NCBI GenBank assembly: GCA_001899635.1
Contig: MKVQ01000012.1
Coordinates: 62,001-126,000, forward strand
DNA length: 64,000 nt
Reading direction: 5' to 3'
Source: Myxococcales bacterium 68-20
GTDB taxonomy: Bacteria > Myxococcota_A > Polyangia > Polyangiales > Polyangiaceae
The translations under genes were made by a program, and so were the position numbers. The notes beneath the pieces are model-generated. The model was not told the origin of the DNA, made no database searches, and worked only from the letters and a program-made list of their open reading frames with translations. Shown piece by piece: positions 16,501-24,039 of this stretch (position 1 is its first letter; each line of letters starts with the position of its first letter).

Positions 16501-17575
16501 CGAGGCGACCACGACGACGTGGACGGCGACGGATCTCGACGCCAGCTCGCTCGCGTCGACCATCTGGAAGCGCGTGGAGACGGCGCCCATCGCACACGCG
16601 TGGCACGCCGACGACTACACGGCACCATCCGATACGGCGCTCGTGTCTCCGGCGTTCGACGTCGGCGCAGCGGGCTCCTTCACCGTGACCTTCTCGCATC
16701 GGTACCGGTTCGAGAGCGACAATGGAGTGCACTACGACGGTGCCGTGATCGAGGTCTCGTCCGACGACGGTGTGACATGGGTGGATGCATCGACGCTCGC
16801 AACGCCGGGCTACGGAGGCGACATCGGTGATCCGACCGGCGCCGCCACGAATACCCTCAGGGGACGTCGAGGCTACGTCGCAGAGAGCGCCGGCTGGCCT
16901 GCGCGCACGACCGAGACGCTCGACTTCGGCTCCGCCCTCGCCGGAAAGCGCGTGAAGCTTCGCTTCCGCGTCGCGACCGACGACGCGGTCGGAGCGACCG
17001 GCTGGGAGATCGACGACATTCACGTCACGGGCGCGCTCAACACGCCCTTCGCGGCGATCGTGGACGACGACGGCGTCTGCACGAACATCCCGACGGCAAA
17101 CGCGGGCCCCGATCAGACGGTCAGCAGCGGCGCGACGGTGAAGCTCGACGGCAGCCGCAGCGCCACGACGCGTGATGCCGGGACGCTCGCATTCGCGTGG
17201 AAGCAGACGGCAGGACCGACGGTGACGCTGTCAGAGGGGACTTCAGTGACAGCAACGTTCACGGCGCCGCCGGTGACCGCGAAAGAGAAGCTCACCTTCG
17301 AGCTGTCGGTGCGCGACGGCCTGGCCTCGGCGACGGACACGGTCGACGTCGTGGTCGAGCCCAAGGCGAATGGGCCGGACGGTGCAGGCGGCGAGGGCGG
17401 TGGAGCTGTCGACGTCGGCTCCGGGGAGCCCGAGGCGAGCGGCGGTGGGCCCGGTACGCAAGGGGGCGGCTGCCGGAGCGCGGGCGGAGCGGGCTCGAGC
17501 GGAAGCGGACTGGGTGCATCGGCGCTCGCCCTCGCACTCGCTACACTCGTCGGGCGGCGCCGACGCTCGAAGTGA
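13568..17575 (+). CDS. Secreted M36 (fungalysin-type) metalloprotease with PA domain and MYXO-CTERM-like tail
   Basis: The 1335-residue product starts with a signal ending in a possible lipobox (AVGC, Cys27). A propeptide follows, then the M36 catalytic domain with zinc motif HEWGH (residues 631-635) and the third-ligand motif EGWADF (Glu654). A protease-associated (PA) domain is inserted at about 495-610 (IDRGGCTYESKAKNAQNAGA, VTGVTIPVLSI). After the catalytic part come beta-sandwich domains, a PKD-like domain (NAGPDQTVSSGATVKLDGS, about 1178) and a Gly-rich stretch ending GGGCRSAGG, a hydrophobic segment and RRRR, which fits MYXO-CTERM sorting. I chose GTG 13568 because it directly precedes the signal; the open frame further upstream is antisense to rtcA. 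Confidence 0.92.
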   Translation: MPAFRHALRRHRVLGPITLGLLVAVGCSSDPSSSGLEPSVSSARPALDSASSVDPASAFVTSFDDALGTPTFLRAARSNVVRRRNTSPERAARAHLEALASRYRLPRRALDSAVVTQVSDSGKNGVIVVLRQRIGGVDVIERDAKVLLDENLSLVAIGGALHPAAFAHSKLGRFALGAEEAAARAFDTLYPPSGSSTATRFVAADSRADGDDAFVLAGGTSADGVRLLRPVRAKRVYFPAGERLVPAYAVEIIAEVSGPAGQHDDAYALLVAADDGRILRRRSLVHHAAYTYRVFADASGRHTPMDGPIANLTPHPTGLADKTSVSFVPPNLITIDGFNATRDPWLPAGATETRGNNVDAYTDDDVDGFSAGDLRASVTAPGTFDRLFDVSLEPTASTNQRMAAVTNAFFVTNWLHDDWYDVGFDEASGNAQASNYGRGGSEGDPLLVQVQDSAAAGKRNNANAMTPADGSSPRLQFYLWDGPIEGSLTVTPGGSFAAGAATFGPQSFTLEKNIVLASGPAGSTACGTLSNVTDKVVLIDRGGCTYESKAKNAQNAGATGVIIANNTAGEIAPMTDDPVVTGVTIPVLSITQAAGTTIKAQLQGNAVMPARMHRTSSPARDSALDASIIAHEWGHYLHHRLVRCSTEQCGAESEGWADFIALHMSLRPGDQLGGTFAVAQYSTPALSSDTAYFGLRRFPYSVDFTKNALTFKHITNGVALPDTPMNSRAGGVNAEVHNAGEVWASMLWEAYVALQRRAAGPAPAYTFDEARKRMASYVVGGMKLAPANPTYTEQRDALLAAAFARDAADGNALAEGFARRGAGSCAVSPARDSSTFDGVVESFELKADASIASIVIDDAVLSCDTDGIIDAGETGRAVVRITNRGGAALVGAQLAATTSLAGVTFPKGATIAVPAIAPFTTLDVPVEIALAAAITGQQQLDVSFALTTPGACSASVSASASVRANIDEKSASSATDDVEATTTTWTATDLDASSLASTIWKRVETAPIAHAWHADDYTAPSDTALVSPAFDVGAAGSFTVTFSHRYRFESDNGVHYDGAVIEVSSDDGVTWVDASTLATPGYGGDIGDPTGAATNTLRGRRGYVAESAGWPARTTETLDFGSALAGKRVKLRFRVATDDAVGATGWEIDDIHVTGALNTPFAAIVDDDGVCTNIPTANAGPDQTVSSGATVKLDGSRSATTRDAGTLAFAWKQTAGPTVTLSEGTSVTATFTAPPVTAKEKLTFELSVRDGLASATDTVDVVVEPKANGPDGAGGEGGGAVDVGSGEPEASGGGPGTQGGGCRSAGGAGSSGSGLGASALALALATLVGRRRRSK

Positions 17576-17714
17576 GGGGCAGCTGGCAACCGTACCGAGC
17601 GCGAGCGTGGGGCCGCGAGCGCGCCCTCGAGGCGCCCGCGGACACGGCGCGAGAAGACGAGGCTTCCCTCCGGCGCGCGAATGGGCGAAGACAGGGGGCA
17701 GGAGGTATCGAGAG

Positions 17715-18314
17715 ATGTCTGTTCTCGTTGGAAAGAAGGCGCCGGACTTCACCGCAGAGGCCGTTCACGGAGACGGAAAGATCGCGTCGTTGACGCTGTC
17801 GGAGCACGCGAAGGGCAAGTACGCCGTCGTGTTCTTCTACCCGCTCGACTTCACGTTCGTCTGCCCGTCGGAGCTCATCGCGTTCGATCATCGCCTCGAG
17901 GAGTTCACGAAGCGCAACGTCGCCGTCCTCGGCGTCTCAATCGACTCCCAGTTCACCCACGCCGCCTGGCGCAACACGCCCGTCGACAAGGGCGGCATCG
18001 GCCCCGTCGGCTACCCGCTCGTGGCGGACGTGAAGCACGAGATCTGCAAGGCCTACGACGTCGAGAGCGAGGGCGGCGTCGCGTTCCGCGGCTCGTTCCT
18101 GATCGACAAGGCGGGCGTCGTCCGCCACCAGGTCGTCAACGACCTGCCGCTCGGCCGCAACATCGACGAGATGCTGCGCATGGTCGACGCCCTGCAGTTC
18201 ACCGAGGAGCACGGCGAAGTGTGCCCCGCGGGCTGGAACAAGGGGAAGAAGGGCATGAAGGCCGACGCGAGCGGCGTCGCCGAGTACCTCGCGACCCACG
18301 CCAAGGACCTCTGA
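17715..18314 (+). CDS. Typical 2-Cys peroxiredoxin (AhpC/TSA family)
   Basis: The 199-residue protein has the peroxidatic site FYPLDFTFVCPSE (Cys50) and the resolving cysteine in HGEVCPAGW (Cys170), as in AhpC/Prx1-type enzymes. The GGIGPVGYP loop associated with oxidation-sensitive peroxiredoxins is present at about 93-101. It reduces hydrogen peroxide and organic hydroperoxides using thioredoxin or a similar donor. No AhpF-like reductase is next to it. The ATG at 17715 follows a good GGAGG site 9 bases upstream. A GC-rich hairpin about 50 bases after the stop is the likely terminator. Confidence 0.97.
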   Translation: MSVLVGKKAPDFTAEAVHGDGKIASLTLSEHAKGKYAVVFFYPLDFTFVCPSELIAFDHRLEEFTKRNVAVLGVSIDSQFTHAAWRNTPVDKGGIGPVGYPLVADVKHEICKAYDVESEGGVAFRGSFLIDKAGVVRHQVVNDLPLGRNIDEMLRMVDALQFTEEHGEVCPAGWNKGKKGMKADASGVAEYLATHAKDL

Positions 18315-18364
18315 GTCCAAGACGCGCACGCGACGCCACCGGTAACGGTGGCGAGCGCCCCGGC

Positions 18365-18392
18365 CGCGGGGTGGTGACCTTGCCACCCCGCG
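18365..18392 (+). terminator. GC-rich hairpin after the peroxiredoxin gene
   Basis: A perfect 10-bp stem, CGCGGGGTGG / CCACCCCGCG, encloses an eight-base loop, 50 bases after the stop. There is no T-run, which is common for terminators in GC-rich genomes, so it could also serve as a 3' stabiliser. Confidence 0.55.
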
Positions 18393-18465
18393 CGCCGTGC
18401 GCAGCGAGGCGGCGCGATAGGAAAGCCACCGCGCTCGCTGGTTCGGCTCGTGTATAGACGGGAGC

Positions 18466-21012
18466 GTGGCCGCCCCTCGCACGCAGCGAACATACGCTCT
18501 CTCTCGGAACGAACGTGGTCTGAAGCAAGGTTCGCCCGTCGCTCTCGTGAGCGCGCTCCTCGTGACGTTCGTGCTCGCCTGCAGCAGCGAGAAGACTGTC
18601 GAGGGCGACTCGGGAGCACCTTTCGGCGAAGAAGCTGACGCCGGCGAGGGCACCGCGCCCCGCGACGCGGGCACCAATACGACGACCGACGCTGGCGGCG
18701 ATGCCGGCAAGACGGACGGCGGTGCGAGGTGTGAGCCCGCTTGCGGCTCGGGCGAGTTTTGCGATGCGAGCGGCCTCTGTCGCGTCTGCGATGCGGACCG
18801 CGGATGCGCCGCCCCCGAGCTCTGCGATGCAGCCGCGAACGGCGGGAAGGGCGCGTGCAAGGTCTGCCGCGTCACGGCAGCTACGCCCCACGACGGCTGC
18901 ACGGCGCCGACGAGCCATTGCGATGAGGCCGTCAATGGCGGCAAGGGCGCGTGCAAGGTCTGTCTCGCGACCAACGAGGGCTGCCAGGGCGCGCAGACGT
19001 GCAGTGCCGACGGTTCGGCGTGCGAAGGCTGCGCGAACGATGCCTCGTGTGCTCCGGCGACGCCGGTGTGCCGAACGGACACCGCACCATCGACCTGCGT
19101 CGAGTGCACCGCTGCGAGCTCAGGGCGGTGTGATGCGACCAAGCCCGCCTGCGCGAACGACTTCTGCGGCTGCTCGACGGACGCCCAATGCGCGGCCGTG
19201 CCGGACAGCCCGCTCGACGTCTGCGATACGACCGCCGCCAACGGACGCGGTCAGTGCATCGTGTGCAGCACCGACACGCACTGCATCGATCCGAACCGTC
19301 CTCGTTGCGATGCCAAGGTTGCGTGCGTCTGCAACGACAACAGCGACTGCCCGCTCGATCGCGTCTGCGCCGCCGGCTCGCGCGCTTGCGAGGCCGCTCC
19401 CCTCGCCGTCACACCGGCGACGACGAGCGCTCAGATCCAGGCATTCGTCGCCGCCCCCGCCGGCGCGCTCACCCCGCCCTTGCCGATCGCCGGGGCCTTC
19501 GTCACGTTCATCAAGCCGGCCGTCGTCGGTCAGGCCGCCGCCGAGCCGGTGGGCTTCTTCGTCCAAGCCATGGCGACAGGTCCGGCGATGTTCGTGTCGG
19601 ACGCCGCGGCGCTCGGCCAGGTCCACGTCGGCGATCGCATCAGCTTCGACGCCTCCGTCAAGACGAGCCCCGGAGGGCTCACCATCGCGACCACGGTGAC
19701 GAACCTCACGATCGTGAGCCGCGGCCACGCCGTTCAGAATCTCGCGACCGTGCAGCCCGCGGGGTTGAAACGCGATCGCTCCGCCGACGACACGGCGACG
19801 CTCGTGACCGGCGTCGCGAACGTGGCTTCCACGCTCGTCACGCTGCGCGGCAAGATCGGCGCGGACGCGACCGACAGTACCGGCTTCGCGAGCCACGCGA
19901 TCACCACCGCGGGGATCGGGACCGCGAGCAACGACCTGCGTCTACGCGTGCCGGCGGCGCTGAGCAGCGCGCTCGACATCACGCCCGGTTGTGACTTCAC
20001 GCTGCACGTCGGCCCGATCTGGCGCTCCGGCACCGCGGCGCTGCCCTCGGCGTTCTCGGCGTCGGACCTCACGATCGCCAACTGCCCGGCCCCCACGCTG
20101 GTCGCCGTCGCTCCGAAATCGCTCACGCAACTCGAGCTGACGTTCGATCGAACCATCGCAGCGCCCAGCATCGTCGACGTGACGACGCAGTTCACCTTCA
20201 CCGGAGGCCTCGTCGCGACCGCTGCGCAGGTCACCGGGAAGACCGTCACATTGACGACGAGCAGCCAGACCGCGGGCGCGAACTACACCATCAGCGTCGC
20301 CACGAGCGTCACTGATACGGCCGGAAAGCCGATCTCGGGGCTCGCCAACACGAAGACGTTCCGCGGCTTCCGCCCGACGGCGATCGTCCGAATCACCGAG
20401 GTCCAGCCGAGTGCGGCAAACAACAAGGACCTTGTCGAGCTGCAGGTCATCAGCGGTGGAAGCACGAACGGCCTCGAGCTCTTCCAGGACATCATCAGCC
20501 CGACGCTGCTCGCGACACTTCCCGACGTGACCGTCGCCACCGGCGACATCATCGTCATCCACCTGGCCTCCGACGTCGCAAGCGAGACCACGTCGAAGAC
20601 GGAGTTTCCTGCCCTCACCAACGCCGACAACTACGACACGGCGTGGGACATCCAGGGCGGAGCGACCGGCATCACGAGCACCAATCGAGTCCTCGTGGTC
20701 CGCGACGCGACCGGCGCCATCCAGGACGGAGTTGCCTTCACTCGAATCTCGGGAGCGCCGCCGGCGGCCTTTCCCGGAGACCTGCAGCGACTGCAAGCAG
20801 AGGGGCACTGGCTGCCGGCGGACTGCAGCGGAGTCCCCTGCACGTACACGTCGACACCGACGGCGCAGCAAGTCTCGGCGGACTGGACCGGAATCCCGCC
20901 CAGCAACCAGTCGAAGACGAGCAACTCGATTCGCCGGGTCTCCATGACGGACACGAACGGCAAGGACGACTGGGCGGTCGGAGCTCCGTCCTGGGGCCTC
21001 CCCAACCCGTGA
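18466..21012 (+). CDS. Cys-rich lipoprotein with Ig-like and lamin-tail-like domains
   Basis: The 848-residue protein starts at GTG 18466 (GGGAGC just upstream) and has a signal ending in a lipobox, VLAC, with Cys39. An Asp/Gly/Ala-rich stalk is followed by about 240 residues of cysteine-rich repeats (GGKGACKVC, CSTDAQCAAVP, CNDNSDCPLDRVC). Next comes a long beta-rich part, including an SbsA/Big-like domain near 545-625 (SLTQLELTFDRTIAAPSIVD). The C-terminus (about 640-770: ITEVQPSAANNKDLVELQVI, GDIIVIHLAS) resembles a lamin-tail-type domain. It is probably displayed on the cell surface. Its last 275 bases overlap the 3' end of the convergent desaturase-type gene. Confidence 0.8.
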   Translation: MAAPRTQRTYALSRNERGLKQGSPVALVSALLVTFVLACSSEKTVEGDSGAPFGEEADAGEGTAPRDAGTNTTTDAGGDAGKTDGGARCEPACGSGEFCDASGLCRVCDADRGCAAPELCDAAANGGKGACKVCRVTAATPHDGCTAPTSHCDEAVNGGKGACKVCLATNEGCQGAQTCSADGSACEGCANDASCAPATPVCRTDTAPSTCVECTAASSGRCDATKPACANDFCGCSTDAQCAAVPDSPLDVCDTTAANGRGQCIVCSTDTHCIDPNRPRCDAKVACVCNDNSDCPLDRVCAAGSRACEAAPLAVTPATTSAQIQAFVAAPAGALTPPLPIAGAFVTFIKPAVVGQAAAEPVGFFVQAMATGPAMFVSDAAALGQVHVGDRISFDASVKTSPGGLTIATTVTNLTIVSRGHAVQNLATVQPAGLKRDRSADDTATLVTGVANVASTLVTLRGKIGADATDSTGFASHAITTAGIGTASNDLRLRVPAALSSALDITPGCDFTLHVGPIWRSGTAALPSAFSASDLTIANCPAPTLVAVAPKSLTQLELTFDRTIAAPSIVDVTTQFTFTGGLVATAAQVTGKTVTLTTSSQTAGANYTISVATSVTDTAGKPISGLANTKTFRGFRPTAIVRITEVQPSAANNKDLVELQVISGGSTNGLELFQDIISPTLLATLPDVTVATGDIIVIHLASDVASETTSKTEFPALTNADNYDTAWDIQGGATGITSTNRVLVVRDATGAIQDGVAFTRISGAPPAAFPGDLQRLQAEGHWLPADCSGVPCTYTSTPTAQQVSADWTGIPPSNQSKTSNSIRRVSMTDTNGKDDWAVGAPSWGLPNP

Positions 21013-22021
21013 CGCCCGACGCGGGGCCTGCGTCGGGGGTCCTTCGCTGGCCTCCTCTGGCGAGGACACGCAGCGCCGAGCGAACCGGCGAGATCAGCAT
21101 CGAGAGCGGCGTCGGAGCGTGGTTCCGCTCCGAGCGAGGCAGCCCGACGCGCATCGGACGGCGCCCCTCCGAGAGGAGCAGAGTGCCGAAGACGCGGTCC
21201 CAGAGCGCGAGCGCCGAGCCGTAGTTGCCGTGAGGCGCGCCAGCATCACGTGCATGATGCATCTGATGCTGCGCGGGACTGATCACCCAGCGCTCCGCCC
21301 ATGCCGGAAAGCCGAGCCACACATGGGAGTGGCGAAGGTTCGCTCCAAGCGCAGTCCACATGAATCCGAGCGCGTCGACGCCGAGCACCTCGAACGCGCG
21401 GAGCTTCCCGGGGAACGCCCACATGAAGAGCCCCGTCACGCCCCCTGCCGCGAGGGCCCCGCGCACACGGTTCATCCAGCTTTCGAGCGGATGCACGCGA
21501 TAGAGCGTCAGCGGAGTGAGCACCTCGGCGGAGTGGTGCACCTTGTGGAGCTCCCACAGCGCGGGGACGCGATGCATCAGGCGATGCACGAGGTAGCGCG
21601 AGAGATCGTCGGCGAGGAACAGGCAGAGCGAGAACGCGACGAAGAGCGCTCCGCGCTGGGCGATCGGCTGAGCGGGCGTCGGACCGAGCACTTCACGCAC
21701 GTTGCCGCAGACGACGAGCGCCACGCCCAGCACCGAGACACGGAACGGCCAGGCCAACAATGCCTGCGTCGCGCCGCGTACGAAGAGCCAGACGACGTCG
21801 AGGCGCGACGAGCGATGGAGGAGCAGCTTGCGCGGGAACAGGTAGCGAAGCAGCCTGGTCCCGCGCGGACGCTCGACGCGTGCCTTCTTCGCCCTGCGCC
21901 ACGCGTAGGCAGCGAGGAGCAGCGACGTCAGGATGAACGGCGCGAAGACGCGATGGTTCGGCCCCAGGAGCTCCGTCAGAGGTTCGAGGAGCTCCTCACG
22001 GAAGTCGGGCGCCATGGTCAT
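20738..22021 (-). CDS. Sterol desaturase/fatty acid hydroxylase family membrane enzyme
   Basis: The 427-residue frame has membrane helices and the three histidine clusters that bind a di-iron centre: HRLMH (146-150), HKVHH (159-163) and HQMHH (252-256), plus further conserved His at 231, 233 and 264. The family hydroxylates or desaturates sterols and other lipids at the membrane. The family part ends near residue 330. The last 91 residues are low-complexity Ser/Pro/Arg sequence encoded antisense to the end of the convergent lipoprotein gene, so this is probably a read-through extension. It starts 22 bases after the imelysin-like gene and probably belongs to the same operon. Confidence 0.88.
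   Translation of the reverse strand: MTMAPDFREELLEPLTELLGPNHRVFAPFILTSLLLAAYAWRRAKKARVERPRGTRLLRYLFPRKLLLHRSSRLDVVWLFVRGATQALLAWPFRVSVLGVALVVCGNVREVLGPTPAQPIAQRGALFVAFSLCLFLADDLSRYLVHRLMHRVPALWELHKVHHSAEVLTPLTLYRVHPLESWMNRVRGALAAGGVTGLFMWAFPGKLRAFEVLGVDALGFMWTALGANLRHSHVWLGFPAWAERWVISPAQHQMHHARDAGAPHGNYGSALALWDRVFGTLLLSEGRRPMRVGLPRSERNHAPTPLSMLISPVRSALRVLARGGQRRTPDAGPASGVTGWGGPRTELRPPSRPCRSCPSWRPGESSCSSSTGCWAGFRSSPPRLAAPSVSTCTCRGLRCSPPAASAPLLAVAAGLRERPPAALPRFE
21015..21037. terminator. Hairpin between convergent genes, inside the desaturase frame
   Basis: CCCGACGC / GCGTCGGG with a seven-base loop forms a perfect 8-bp stem three bases after the rightward lipoprotein stop. Its symmetry allows it to work in both directions. 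It lies within the desaturase reading frame near residue 330, close to where family similarity ends. Confidence 0.55.
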
Positions 22022-22043
22022 CGGGTGCGAACCTGCACGCGGC

Positions 22044-23297
22044 CTAGTCGTTGTCGCCCTCGACGCGTCCCGGCAGCTCGAGGTTCAGGACGGTCACGAC
22101 CTCCGTCTTCAGCAGGCCTCCGAGCTTGCGGAGAGCGTCGTGCAGCGTCCTCGCCGCGGCGCTCTTCGCGCGGAGCTCGTCTTCGAGCTTCTGCTCCGGG
22201 ATCGCGGACAGCGCCGCATCGACCTCGGCGAGCGCGGCGTGCACGGAGGTCGCCACGCGCGCGGCACCGACACCCTCGAGCAGATCGTCGAAGCCGAGCC
22301 CCGCTCCGCCTTCACCGCAGCCGAAGAAGATCGCGCGGAAGCCGGCGAGGTTCGCGGCTAGGTGGGCGCGACCGAGCTTCGAGTGGAGCGCCTCGACCTG
22401 ATCGCCACAATCGATCGTGCACGAGCCGGTGAGCGCGAGGGGCCGTCCGACCTTCTCGTCCTTCAGCTCGACGTCGACATAGAAGAGGGCGTCCATCACC
22501 GAGTTGAGCGCGAGCTGCTGCGAGCCGTAGTGACGGCTGCCGGTGCCTGCGCTCTCGAGCTCGGCGAGGAAGTTGCCGCCGCCGGGCTCCCACTTCTGGA
22601 CGAGCGCGCCCAACCGGGCCGCGACGTCCTCGACGACCACCCGAGCGTACGCCGCGCGACGGCGCGAGAGCTCGCCGGCCTCGAGCGCCTGCCACGTGCC
22701 TCCTGCGTTGATCGCCGACGTGTCGGCGCAGGCGTTCGTCGCGCCCTCGTTCCAGAGCAGATACTCGACGGCGGCGAGCCCGCGGGTGTTGACGGCTCCC
22801 TTCGCCGCAAAGTCGGCGGCCTCGTAGCCCCGCGCGACGAGCGTCTCGTCGACGAGGCAGCGGTTCACGTTCGGCCAGGCATAGACGAGATCGCGGATCC
22901 CCTCTCCGCCGGGAGCCACCTTCTTCGCGAGGGGGCCGAACTGCATGACCTCGATGCGCTGGTAGTCGACCATCGCGTCGGCGAACGCCGTGCGCGCCGC
23001 GGTCAGCGAGGCGGCGCTCTGTTCCGACTCGTGCTGGCGAACGGCCTCGGCGAGGAGCGCCGACTTCTGCGCGGTCTTTCGATAGCCGTCGAGCGCACAC
23101 TGGCCGAACGCGCCGAGCAGCGTGCTCCGCGTGAACGAGCCGGCGTCCGAGACGAGCGTCGTCGGATCACTCGCCGGCTGCCGTGACGAGCCTTCGCTGT
23201 CGCAGCCGGGACTGGCGGCGAGGAGATACGAAGCGAGAGCCGCGCTGGCGAGAGCCGCGCAGACGACCGGGGCACTACGAGGAGAACGGGGCTTCAT
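22044..23297 (-). CDS. Imelysin-like (peptidase M75 family) lipoprotein
   Basis: The 417-residue protein has a signal ending in SPGC (Cys32) and an all-helical body typical of imelysin/IrpA-like proteins. The recognisable signature is GLAAVEYLLWN near 173-183, corresponding to the GxHxxE motif but with Ala at the His position; the DYQRIEVMQFGP segment near 111 is also characteristic. Imelysin proteins are periplasmic and often iron-regulated, with proposed roles in iron uptake; peptidase activity is doubtful for many. The gene lies 115 bases after the DUF4920 gene and 22 bases before the desaturase-type gene, all leftward. Confidence 0.88.
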   Translation of the reverse strand: MKPRSPRSAPVVCAALASAALASYLLAASPGCDSEGSSRQPASDPTTLVSDAGSFTRSTLLGAFGQCALDGYRKTAQKSALLAEAVRQHESEQSAASLTAARTAFADAMVDYQRIEVMQFGPLAKKVAPGGEGIRDLVYAWPNVNRCLVDETLVARGYEAADFAAKGAVNTRGLAAVEYLLWNEGATNACADTSAINAGGTWQALEAGELSRRRAAYARVVVEDVAARLGALVQKWEPGGGNFLAELESAGTGSRHYGSQQLALNSVMDALFYVDVELKDEKVGRPLALTGSCTIDCGDQVEALHSKLGRAHLAANLAGFRAIFFGCGEGGAGLGFDDLLEGVGAARVATSVHAALAEVDAALSAIPEQKLEDELRAKSAAARTLHDALRKLGGLLKTEVVTVLNLELPGRVEGDND

Positions 23298-23411
23298 CGG
23301 CACGCGCGAGTACGAGACGGATCGAGGTTGTCCACTCCTGCATGCCCTCCATGGCGCGTGGGCGCCCGGTCCGTCGAGCGCACGCACGCTCTTCGAAGGG
23401 AGGGAGGCGAG

Positions 23412-23966
23412 CTACTTCTTGCGACCGCGCATCTCGACGCCGCTCGCCGTGAACTCGATGACCTCGGCGGATCCGTCGGCCTTCTTGCCCGGGACCTCGG
23501 CGCCCTCGTCTTCCATGTGCTGCACTTCCTCGGCCGTCATCGACGTGACCTTCGTGACGCCTTCCATGCGGACGCGGGCGCCGCGCGAGTTGAGCGGAAC
23601 GAAGAAACCGTAATCCTTGAAGCGAACGGTGAGCGAGGTCGCGGAGCGATCGTCCGCGGGACGGACATCCATCCAGCAACCCTTCTTCTGGCAGTTCTGA
23701 CGGACGACGCCGGAGGTGATGACCTTCTTGCCGCGATACGCCGTCGGGTTCGCGAGGAGCTCCTCGAAGGAAACCACCTTGCTGTTACCGAGCTCGTCGC
23801 CGAACAGCTCGAAGGGCTCCTCGACGGCGGGCGTCTCCTCCGCGGTCTCCTCGGTGGCGGCGGGCTCGCCGGCCGGGGCGCCGACGGATGCCGGTCCCTT
23901 CTGGACCTCCGTACCGCACGCGAAGAGCCCACTGAAAAGCAGAACGACGACGTGGCGAGCTTCCAT
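23412..23966 (-). CDS. DUF4920 lipoprotein
   Basis: The 184-residue protein has a short signal ending in LFAC (Cys17), an acidic Ala/Glu/Thr-rich stalk and a DUF4920 domain at about 60-150 with the key pattern GKKVITSGVVRQNCQKKGCW followed by a strand-rich FKDYGFFVPL section. Two conserved cysteines (NCQKKGC) could bind metal or form a disulphide. Function is unknown for the family, but it is exported. Starts at 23987 and 24002 are possible; I prefer 23966 because it puts the signal at the N-terminus and leaves the Fur-like box upstream. Confidence 0.85.
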   Translation of the reverse strand: MEARHVVVLLFSGLFACGTEVQKGPASVGAPAGEPAATEETAEETPAVEEPFELFGDELGNSKVVSFEELLANPTAYRGKKVITSGVVRQNCQKKGCWMDVRPADDRSATSLTVRFKDYGFFVPLNSRGARVRMEGVTKVTSMTAEEVQHMEDEGAEVPGKKADGSAEVIEFTASGVEMRGRKK

Positions 23967-23986
23967 GCGGGCTCGTATGTCATTCA

Positions 23987-24001
23987 TGAAAATGACTTTC
24001 A
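23987..24001. promoter_or_regulatory. Fur-like box upstream of the DUF4920-imelysin-desaturase operon
   Basis: TGAAAATGACTTTCA has the 7-1-7 symmetry of Fur boxes and matches TGATAATNATTATCA at 11 of 14 positions. It lies in an A/T-rich island within GC-rich DNA, with TATTAAT beside it as a possible -10 element for leftward transcription. It is 21 bases from the DUF4920 start and also 39 bases before the divergent lipoprotein gene at 24040, so it could control both. Imelysin genes are Fur targets in several bacteria. Confidence 0.6.
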
Positions 24002-24039
24002 ATATTAATAGGTCGAGCTAAAGCTAGGGAGCACGGAAC

